Of a stretch of DNA of 9,026 bases, positions 1-5,520 are shown piece by piece. The DNA lies in contig JAJZRK010000133.1 in assembly GCA_021802745.1 (NCBI GenBank), forward strand, positions 1 to 9,026, given 5' to 3'. The translations under genes were made by a program, and so were the position numbers. The number at the start of each line of letters is the position of its first letter. Position 1 is the first letter of the stretch. The stretch is from a bacterium. Its GTDB lineage: Bacteria; Gemmatimonadota; Gemmatimonadetes; Gemmatimonadales; Gemmatimonadaceae. The notes under the pieces are model-generated. The model saw nothing but the letters and a program-made list of their open reading frames with translations, did no database searches and had not been told where the DNA came from.

Positions 1-1
1 C

Positions 2-351
2 CAGAAGAAGCGCCGCGTGCAGTTCACCACGCCCATCAGCGGCCGCGTGACCAAGACCAACACCATGCTCGCCGAGGACACCGAGGCGCTCGAGCTGTCG
101 CCCTACGCCAAGAACTGGGTGTGCGTCATTGACGCCGACCGGCTCGACGTCGAGATCCCGCAGCTGAAGATCGGCAAGGCGGCGGTGGCGATGTCGAGGA
201 GGACATTGACAAGTTCCGCGGCCTGATGAAAGGCATGCTCGGCGACGCCGCCACCGGCACCGAAGCGGACGACGCCATCTATCGCGGAGAGCTCAGCCAG
301 CTCACCGACGACCAGTCGGAGCGCGTGGCCAAGGAGTTCTTCGCGCGGTGA
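2..351 (+). CDS. GcvH-like lipoyl-domain protein, 3' part only, with an apparent 1-nt frameshift
   Basis: The frame is open from base 2, so the 5' end lies outside the window. Its translation contains TTPISGRVTKTN and SPYAKNWVCVID, which fit the half of a GcvH/lipoyl-type barrel after the lipoyl-lysine hairpin, followed by LKIGKAAVAM. After the ATG codon at 191-193 the frame breaks. Inserting one T before 194 gives FEEDIDKFRGLMKGML and continues smoothly to the TGA at 349-351; unrepaired, the frame stops at 226. GcvH proteins carry a lipoyl arm, in glycine cleavage or in GcvH-like carrier roles. The lipoyl lysine would lie upstream, so function cannot be tested here. The acidic tail (about 35 residues, ending AKEFFAR) extends past the usual GcvH end. 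The missing base could be a sequencing error or a recent inactivating mutation. Family assignment is fairly confident; the exact role is not. Confidence -1.
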
Positions 352-358
352 TCTGGGG

Positions 359-513
359 AACTGATACCCCAAAGAACAAAGGGCACGAAGTAGCACGAAG
401 GAATGCTCGGATCTAACGACGGTGCGCCACGCAGGATTTGCGTGGTGCGCCGTCGCTAATTCCAGGTTCTTCTTTGTGTCCTTTCGTGCCCTTCGCTCTT
501 TGTGGTTTCAGTT
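359..513. repeat. 155-nt bulge-free imperfect inverted repeat (foldback) between convergent genes
   Basis: The left arm is 359-433, the loop GGATT 434-438 and the right arm 439-513. Aligning base i with base 872-i, I count 55 Watson-Crick pairs, 8 G-U-type pairs (read as plus-strand RNA) and 12 mismatches in 75, with no bulge. Pairing is best at the base (359-390) and the tip (417-433), and weaker between. The left arm contains CACGAAG twice, ten bases apart (384-390 and 394-400). The element fills the gap between the GcvH-like stop (351) and the isomerase stop codon (512-514), which its right arm overlaps by two bases. It may be a dispersed intergenic palindromic repeat, a bidirectional terminator, or both. 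Copy number elsewhere in the genome cannot be judged from one window. Confidence -1.
417..455. terminator. Candidate bidirectional terminator hairpin (core of the foldback)
   Basis: A 17-bp stem (417-433 with 439-455) closes a 5-nt loop; 15 pairs are Watson-Crick and two are G-U in plus-strand RNA. It lies between two genes that converge on it, which suits a shared terminator. No U-run follows on either strand, so it is not a textbook intrinsic terminator. It could instead protect 3' ends or assist factor-dependent termination. Confidence -1.
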
Positions 514-1156
514 ACCGCCAGCGCCGAATCACCCGCGCCGTGAGCACCTTGTCGAGCTTGGGAAAGTCGCGCGCGAGGTACGCTTCGCCCTCCTTGCCGA
601 TGGTGTCCTGGCTTGGCCCCTTGCCCAGCGGCGGCCCGTCGCCGTACCCCTGGTACAGCGAATCCACGACGCCCATGCCGGCCACCACCTGCGCCACGAC
701 GCTGAACCCCAGCGGATCGAGGCGCTGGTTGTCCTCGAGATTGATGAACAGCTGCGTCGTGCGCGTGTTCGGGCCGCCGGTGGCGAACGACAGCGTGCCG
801 CGCACGTTGCCGCGCTTCGCCGTGTCGTCGGGGAAACGGCGGTCCTTCCAGAGGCGGTTCACGAGGGTGTCGCCGTTCATGCCGAACTGCACCACGAAGT
901 TCGGCACGACGCGGAAGAGCCGCACGCCGTCGTAGTAGCGGGCGTTCACCAGGTAGTAGATGCGGTCGGCGCCGCGCGGCGACCAGTCGCGGTGAACCTT
1001 GAGGTCGAACGGGCCTCGCGTCGTCGTGAACCGGACGGTGAAGCTGTCGGGGCTGACGGCGTCAAGGCCAGCCGGCGCGGCCGCCGTCAGCGGCGCGGAA
1101 CGGTGGCACGCGCCCGCCAGGACGGCGACCAGGACGAGCGGGATGAGTGGGCGCAT
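512..1156 (-). CDS. Cyclophilin-type peptidyl-prolyl cis-trans isomerase, predicted lipoprotein
   Basis: A protein of 214 residues that should catalyse cis-trans isomerisation of X-Pro bonds in exported proteins. The N-terminus, MRPLIPLVLVAVLAGAC, is a short lipoprotein signal with candidate lipid-bearing Cys17; His-Arg after it does not suggest inner-membrane retention. A linker of about 20 residues leads to the cyclophilin domain (about 38-212). Catalytic-site equivalents are visible: FRVVPNFVVQ supplies Arg82, Phe87 and Gln90 (R55, F60 and Q63 of human CypA), and GTLSFATGGPNTRTTQLFINL-type sequence at about 120-140 supplies Gln135 and Phe137. The tryptophan of CypA that contacts cyclosporin is not evident (LDPLGFSVVAQV), as in many bacterial cyclophilins. 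ATG at 1156 is preferred over TTG at 1162 because the AACGGGA-like binding site sits too close to the TTG. The gene runs alone, divergent from hss, and ends in the foldback repeat. Confidence -1.
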   Translation of the reverse strand: MRPLIPLVLVAVLAGACHRSAPLTAAAPAGLDAVSPDSFTVRFTTTRGPFDLKVHRDWSPRGADRIYYLVNARYYDGVRLFRVVPNFVVQFGMNGDTLVNRLWKDRRFPDDTAKRGNVRGTLSFATGGPNTRTTQLFINLEDNQRLDPLGFSVVAQVVAGMGVVDSLYQGYGDGPPLGKGPSQDTIGKEGEAYLARDFPKLDKVLTARVIRRWR

Positions 1157-1320
1157 GGTCAATGGTCCCGTTGGATGTCGTCGGAACGGGGGCTACGCCG
1201 TCGGTGGTTCGCGGAATCCCCGGACCAGCAGCCAGAGTATGAGCGCGCCATGGCTTGCCGCAAGGCCCATCGCTACACGCGCCGCCCGCGGGCGCCGCGC
1301 CGCTTCAGGCGAAGCGCTGG

Positions 1321-1350
1321 CAAATTCCCTTCAATCCGATTCAATTCATC
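1321..1350. promoter_or_regulatory. AT-rich patch in the divergent region upstream of hss
   Basis: The 263-nt gap between the isomerase (minus) and hss (plus) holds one distinctly AT-richer patch. It contains TTCAAT twice, at 1330-1335 and 1340-1345, ten bases (one helical turn) apart, just after a perfect 6-bp hairpin CGCTTC-AGGC-GAAGCG (1301-1316). This is where a promoter or activator site for hss-odc would be expected, but I cannot define convincing -35 and -10 boxes. The assignment rests on position and composition only. Confidence -1.
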
Positions 1351-1419
1351 CTTCGCGCGGTCCGCGCGTTGGCGCGCCTCGGTGCGCCCCGGCAGTTGGC
1401 GTTCATCCCCAGACATCTC

Positions 1420-2877
1420 ATGACCCGATTCAACAACAAGATCCTCTTCGTCGGCTACGGCGCCGTCGCCGAGTGCACATTGCCCATCCTCTTCCAGTAC
1501 CTCGACGTCGCACCCGAGAACATCACCGTCATGGACTTCGAGGATCGCTCGGAGAAGCTGAAGCTATGGACGGCCAAGGGCGTGCACTGGGTGCGCGACC
1601 GCGTCACGAAGCGGACCATGGGCGCGCTCCTCGGCAAGTTCGTCGGCGCGGGGGATGTCATCGTTGACCTCGCCTGGAACATTGATGCCTGCGAGATCCT
1701 CGACTGGTGCCACAAGAAGGGCGTGCTCTACGTCAACACCTCCACGGAGCTGTGGGACCCGTACGCGTCGGGCCCGAAGCAGCATCCCACCGAGAAGACG
1801 CTCTACTGGCGGCACATGAACGTCCGCCGGATGATGGCGAAGTGGAAGACGAAGGGCCCGACGGCGGTGCTCGAGCACGGGGCAAACCCCGGCCTGATCT
1901 CGCATTTCACCAAGCAGGGGCTCCTCGACATCACCGCGGCGTCGCTCGCCGACAGGAAGTTCAAGCCGAGAAAGGCCGAGCTGATCGGCGAACTCGCGCA
2001 GACGCAGGCGTGGAACCACCTCGCCCACCAGCTGGGCGTGAAGGTCATCCACTGCTCCGAGCGCGACACGCAGATCAGCGACAAGCCCAAGCAGGTGGAC
2101 GAGTTCGTGAACACCTGGAGCATCGAGGGGTTCCGCGAGGAGGGGCAGACGACCGCCGAGATGGGGTGGGGCACGCACGAAAAGGAACTCCCCAAGTTCG
2201 CGTTCAAGCACAAGGAGGGGCCGAAGAACCAGATCTGCCTCGCGCGCATGGGGATGGAGACGTGGGTGCGCACGTGGGTGCCCAACTACACGGTGCGCGG
2301 CATGGTCGTCCGCCACGGCGAGGCATTCACCATCTCCGACCACCTCACGGTGTGGGAAAAGGGGAAGGCGGTGTACCGCCCGACCGTGCACTACGCCTAC
2401 TGCCCGAGCGACGCGGCCATCGCCTCGCTCAACGAGATGCGCGGCTATGACTACAAGCTGAACGACAACCAGCGCATCATGACCGACGAGATCACCAGCG
2501 GCTCCGACATCCTCGGCGCGCTGCTCATGGGCCATCCGTACAACTCGTGGTGGACCGGCAGCGACCTGAGCATCGAGGCATCGCGGCGGCTGGTGCCGCA
2601 CCAGAACGCGACGACGATGCAGGTTGCCATCTCCGTGGTGGCAGCGACGGCCTGGATGATCGAGAACCCCGAGATGGGCGTCGTCGTGCCCGACGACCTC
2701 CCGCATGAGTTCGTGCTCGAACTCGCCAAGCCGTACCTCGGCACGTTCATCTCGACGCCCTCCGACTGGACGCCGCTCAAGAACTACCGCAATCCGTTCC
2801 CGGGCTACACCAAGCCCGACTTCGATCGCAAGGATCCCTGGCAGTTCAAGAACTTCCTCGTCAAGGACGGCGAATGA
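1420..2877 (+). CDS. hss: Homospermidine synthase (saccharopine dehydrogenase-like fold)
   Basis: A protein of 485 residues, close to the roughly 475-480 usual for bacterial homospermidine synthases. These cytosolic NAD-dependent enzymes transfer an aminobutyl group from one putrescine (or from spermidine) to another, giving sym-homospermidine and releasing ammonia or diaminopropane. The N-terminal Rossmann segment reads NKILFVGYGAVAECTLPIL (about 6-24) with the GxGxxA dinucleotide motif. The family-typical segments HGANPGLISHF (about 153-163), NTWSIEGF (about 231-238) and EMGWGTHEKELP (about 247-258) follow; Trp233 in the second is a candidate for the conserved cation-binding tryptophan. ATG 1420 is chosen because the family N-terminus begins there; the open frame upstream to 1255 encodes low-complexity sequence unlike the family. 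No clear Shine-Dalgarno precedes it. It is translationally coupled to the ornithine decarboxylase gene, which would supply putrescine. Saccharopine dehydrogenase itself is unlikely given these motifs. Confidence -1.
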   Translation: MTRFNNKILFVGYGAVAECTLPILFQYLDVAPENITVMDFEDRSEKLKLWTAKGVHWVRDRVTKRTMGALLGKFVGAGDVIVDLAWNIDACEILDWCHKKGVLYVNTSTELWDPYASGPKQHPTEKTLYWRHMNVRRMMAKWKTKGPTAVLEHGANPGLISHFTKQGLLDITAASLADRKFKPRKAELIGELAQTQAWNHLAHQLGVKVIHCSERDTQISDKPKQVDEFVNTWSIEGFREEGQTTAEMGWGTHEKELPKFAFKHKEGPKNQICLARMGMETWVRTWVPNYTVRGMVVRHGEAFTISDHLTVWEKGKAVYRPTVHYAYCPSDAAIASLNEMRGYDYKLNDNQRIMTDEITSGSDILGALLMGHPYNSWWTGSDLSIEASRRLVPHQNATTMQVAISVVAATAWMIENPEMGVVVPDDLPHEFVLELAKPYLGTFISTPSDWTPLKNYRNPFPGYTKPDFDRKDPWQFKNFLVKDGE

Positions 2878-4013
2878 TCTCGAAAGCCCAGCTGAAGAAG
2901 CTGGCCGAGGTGCACGGCACGCCGCTGCTCGTCGTTGACCACGACGAACTGCGCAAGAATTTCCGGGCGTTCCGCAAGTACCTGCCGCGCGTGCAGCCGT
3001 ATTTCGCCGTCAAGGCGGGGGCCGATCCGGCGGTCGTGCACACCCTCTTCAAGGAAGGGTCGAGTTTCGACGTGGCCTCCATGCCCGAGTTCGAGATGGT
3101 GTACGAGAACATCAAGGGCATGCCGGCCAGGGAGCGGCAGCAGTGGATCTGGGACAAGATCATCTACGCCAATCCGATCAAGCCGGTGGAGACGCTCCAG
3201 GAACTTGACCAGTACAAGCCGCTCGTCACGTTCGACAACTACGACGAGATCGAGAAGATCCGGAAGCACGCACCGCGCGCCGGGCTGGTGCTGCGGCTCA
3301 AGGTCTCGAACACCGGCGCCATGGTGGAGCTGTCGTCGAAGTTCGGCGCTCCGCCCAGCGAGGCGGCCGACCTGATCCTCGAGGCCGACCGGCAGGGACT
3401 CGTCGTCGAGGGGGTGAGCTTCCACGTCGGGAGCCAGACGACCAACTTCGAGAACTATGTCGAGGCGCTCAACCTCACCGCCGACATCTATGCGGAAGTG
3501 AAGGCGCGCGGATACACCAGGATGAACCTGGTGGACATTGGCGGCGGCTTCCCCGCGCCGTACAACGCCACCGTCCGCCCGTTCCGTGAGCTGGCGCGGA
3601 TCATCAACTCCGAGATCAACCGGCTCTTCCCGAAGAACATCGAGATCCTGGCCGAGCCGGGACGCTACTTCGTCGCCACGGCCGGGTGGTCGGTGTCAAA
3701 GATCATCGGGCGGGCGGTGCGCGAGGGGAAGCCGTCGTACTACATCAACGACGGCGTGTACCACACCTACTCCGGCCAGCTCTTCGACCACTGCGTGTAC
3801 CCGATCAAGGCGTTCAAGCGGGGCAAGACGAAGCTGTCCGCCGTGTTCGGGCCGACCTGCGATGCGCTCGACGTCATCTCGATGGCGGAGAACCTGCCGA
3901 ACCTCGAGCGCGACGACTTCGTGTACAGCGAGAAGATCGGCGCCTACAGCCACGCCTCGGCGACGACGTTCAACGGCTTCTCGCCGGCGAAGGTGGTGCA
4001 TGTAAATCAGTAG
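2874..4013 (+). CDS. Ornithine decarboxylase, fold type III, PLP-dependent
   Basis: A 379-residue member of the alanine-racemase-fold decarboxylases, predicted to convert ornithine to putrescine in the cytosol. The PLP lysine is Lys47 in PYFAVKA. Other hallmarks in order are His184 in FHVGSQ, the phosphate-binding DIGGGFP (221-227), EPGRYF (261-266), INDGVYHTYSGQLFDH (about 291-306, with Asp293 matching the substrate-binding Asp of eukaryotic ODC), GPTCDALD (326-333, Cys329-Asp330 matching C360-D361 of mouse ODC) and GAYSHASATTFNGF (about 356-369). The Cys-Asp pair and these motifs favour ornithine (or lysine) over diaminopimelate or carboxynorspermidine. Its ATG overlaps the hss stop (ATGA, 2874-2877), with AAGGAC just upstream, so translation is probably coupled. 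Pairing with hss supports ornithine as the physiological substrate. Its 3' end overlaps the convergent GNAT gene by 44 nt. No symbol is given because speC denotes the unrelated fold-I enzyme. Confidence -1.
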   Translation: MISKAQLKKLAEVHGTPLLVVDHDELRKNFRAFRKYLPRVQPYFAVKAGADPAVVHTLFKEGSSFDVASMPEFEMVYENIKGMPARERQQWIWDKIIYANPIKPVETLQELDQYKPLVTFDNYDEIEKIRKHAPRAGLVLRLKVSNTGAMVELSSKFGAPPSEAADLILEADRQGLVVEGVSFHVGSQTTNFENYVEALNLTADIYAEVKARGYTRMNLVDIGGGFPAPYNATVRPFRELARIINSEINRLFPKNIEILAEPGRYFVATAGWSVSKIIGRAVREGKPSYYINDGVYHTYSGQLFDHCVYPIKAFKRGKTKLSAVFGPTCDALDVISMAENLPNLERDDFVYSEKIGAYSHASATTFNGFSPAKVVHVNQ

Positions 4014-4494
4014 GGAGTGCGGGGTACCACTCCCACAGGAAGTAGTCCTGGCCGTACCAGTGGTTCGTCAGCGTCGCGATCCGGCGGAAGCCGGCGCGCT
4101 CGAGCACCGATCGCGACGGCGTATTGTCGGTTCGCGAGTCGCACCAGATCTTGTGCGCGTGCCGCGCGGGAAGCGTCTGGGCGAGGGCGGCGAGCAGCGC
4201 GGCGCCAATGCCGCGGCCGCGCGCGTGGACGGCCGTCCCGAACCACGACAGCCAGACGGTGCCGTCGTCAATGCGGCTCACGCAGAAGCCGATGAGCTCC
4301 CCGCCGTCGCGGGCGACGAGCACGGCCTGCGGGTCCCCAGCGAGCAGGGCGCGCAGGCCCGGCGCCGTGTACTTCTCCATCTCCGCGCGCTTGGCGCGTT
4401 CGTTGTAGTAGGGCAGGGGCTCGATGGTGACCCGCATGAGTGCGGCGAGGGCGTCGCACTCATGCGGGGCGAGCGGACCAATCGGTGCCGTCAT
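3970..4494 (-). CDS. GNAT-family N-acetyltransferase, substrate unknown
   Basis: A 174-residue single-domain GNAT protein expected to transfer acetyl from acetyl-CoA to an amine. Strand-helix elements of the fold are readable: AVLVARDGGELIGFCVSRI (about 57-75), WLSWFGTAVHARGRGIGAALL (about 81-101) with the R/QxxGxG acetyl-CoA loop at Arg92-Gly95-Gly97, and the C-terminal TDNTPSRSVLERAGFRRIA (about 122-140), the usual motif B. The last residues (HAPPSPARSR) look like an unstructured tail, and they are the part encoded over the end of the decarboxylase gene. The start ATG at 4492-4494 has no strong ribosome binding site. It lies 43 nt downstream of the FAD subunit gene on the same strand and may be the last gene of that transcript. 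Nothing in the sequence identifies the substrate; polyamine acetylation is possible from the neighbours but is only a guess. Confidence -1.
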   Translation of the reverse strand: MTAPIGPLAPHECDALAALMRVTIEPLPYYNERAKRAEMEKYTAPGLRALLAGDPQAVLVARDGGELIGFCVSRIDDGTVWLSWFGTAVHARGRGIGAALLAALAQTLPARHAHKIWCDSRTDNTPSRSVLERAGFRRIATLTNHWYGQDYFLWEWYPALPTDLHAPPSPARSR

Positions 4495-4537
4495 CAGTGT
4501 CCGGGCTCTGGTACGGGACGGCCGCGGCGCGAGCCGC

Positions 4538-5518
4538 TCACCCCTTCGCCCGCACCTCGCTCAGCGCCTCCGCCACCGCGCCACGCACCAGCGCAACCTT
4601 GTAGCTGTTCGCCGACAACGGTGATGCGCCCTCGCTCGCCCGCCGCGCCGCGCGCTCGATGACCGCGTCTGACAATTCGTGGCCGACGAGTTCCTTCTCG
4701 GCGGCCACGACGCGCCACGGCACGGGCGCGACCCCGGAGAGCACGATGCGCGCCTGCGCGACCTTCCTGCCGCCCAGGCCAACGGACACCGCCGCTCCGG
4801 CGAGTGCAAAATCCCACGCGCCGCGCGACCGCAGCTTGCGGTACGTGCTCACCGCGCCAGCCGACGGCGGCGGAAGCAGGATGTCGGCGACGATTTCGCC
4901 CGGCTCCACCACCGTCTCGCGCGTGTGATCCTTGCTGGGCGGGACGAAGAACGCATCGAGGGCCACGGCGCGCGACCCGCCCGGGCCGATCAGTCGCACG
5001 CTCGCGTCGAGCGCCATCAGCGCCGGCGCCGTGTCGGATGGATGCACCATCACGCAGACGTCGCCGCCGAAGATCGCGTGCAGCTGGTTCTCGCCTTCCT
5101 TGGCGTAGCACGTGTCGCCGCCCTTGCGCGCGCAGTTGAAGTCGCCGCGATAATACCAGCAGCGCGGCCGCTGGCAGAGATTGCCGCCAGCCGTCCCCTG
5201 GTTGCGCAACTGCGGGCTGGCCGCCGCTCCCGCTGCCACCGCGAGCGCGTGGTACCGCGCGCCGATCACCGGGTGAGACGCTACTTCGGTGAGCGTGACG
5301 AGCGCGCCGATGCGCAGGCCGCCGTTCGGCAGTTCGTTGACGCCGTGCAGCTCAGGAAGTCCGTTCAGGCTCACCAGCTTGGTTGCGGTCAGCACGCGAT
5401 CACGCAGGCAGCCCAGCAGGTCGGTGCCGCCGGCGTGGACGCGGGCCCCAGGCGTCGAGAGTTCGCGGATGGCGTCGCCGATGGAAGACGGTTTCACATA
5501 TGAGAACGTCGGGAGCAT
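4538..5518 (-). CDS. Molybdenum hydroxylase FAD-binding subunit with extra cysteine-rich (4Fe-4S type) insert, PaoB-like
   Basis: A 326-residue medium subunit of the xanthine dehydrogenase family; it passes electrons between the 2Fe-2S clusters and FAD. The start MLPTFSYVKPSS is typical, followed by the FAD pyrophosphate loop HAGGTDLL (about 28-35) and the second FAD motif QGTAGGNL (107-114). Directly after that, where simple FAD subunits continue to the core, there is an insert with Cys115, Cys120, Cys129 and Cys137, plus Cys155, around RPRCWYYRGDFNC. This matches the layout of E. coli PaoB, which carries a 4Fe-4S cluster here; which four cysteines bind is inferred. The CO-dehydrogenase flavoprotein C-terminal domain covers about 215-322. 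ATG 5518 is two bases after the large-subunit stop and has GGGAGGG about 8 bases upstream. No signal peptide is seen, consistent with export as part of the complex. Confidence -1.
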   Translation of the reverse strand: MLPTFSYVKPSSIGDAIRELSTPGARVHAGGTDLLGCLRDRVLTATKLVSLNGLPELHGVNELPNGGLRIGALVTLTEVASHPVIGARYHALAVAAGAAASPQLRNQGTAGGNLCQRPRCWYYRGDFNCARKGGDTCYAKEGENQLHAIFGGDVCVMVHPSDTAPALMALDASVRLIGPGGSRAVALDAFFVPPSKDHTRETVVEPGEIVADILLPPPSAGAVSTYRKLRSRGAWDFALAGAAVSVGLGGRKVAQARIVLSGVAPVPWRVVAAEKELVGHELSDAVIERAARRASEGASPLSANSYKVALVRGAVAEALSEVRAKG

Positions 5519-5520
5519 GA

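Noticed and set aside
1193..1270. A 25-residue minus-strand frame with a short hydrophobic run (ALILWLLV)
   Set aside because: It could be a tiny membrane peptide or the relic of a membrane-protein C-terminus, but it has no ribosome binding site, and stops interrupt the frame not far upstream.
1255..1419. In-frame upstream extension of hss (55 extra residues)
   Set aside because: The translation is Pro/Ala/Arg-rich low complexity. Bacterial homospermidine synthases begin a few residues before the GYGAVA motif, which fits ATG 1420.
1336..1433. 9-base repeat CCGATTCAA at 1336-1344 and 1425-1433
   Set aside because: The second copy lies in the hss coding start (Thr-Arg-Phe-Asn codons). One 9-mer match over 89 nt is not enough to call a regulatory repeat.
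422..1667. Long plus-strand open frames (422-1423 and 999-1667) over the isomerase gene and beyond
   Set aside because: They are antisense or off-frame shadows with Arg/Ala/His-rich translations and no motifs. The minus-strand cyclophilin motifs are unambiguous.
4524..4537. 5-bp hairpin GCGGC/GCCGC just after the FAD subunit stop
   Set aside because: It is too short and has no U-run. In DNA this GC-rich such stems arise often, and the next gene begins 43 nt downstream of the FAD stop, so I do not call a terminator.
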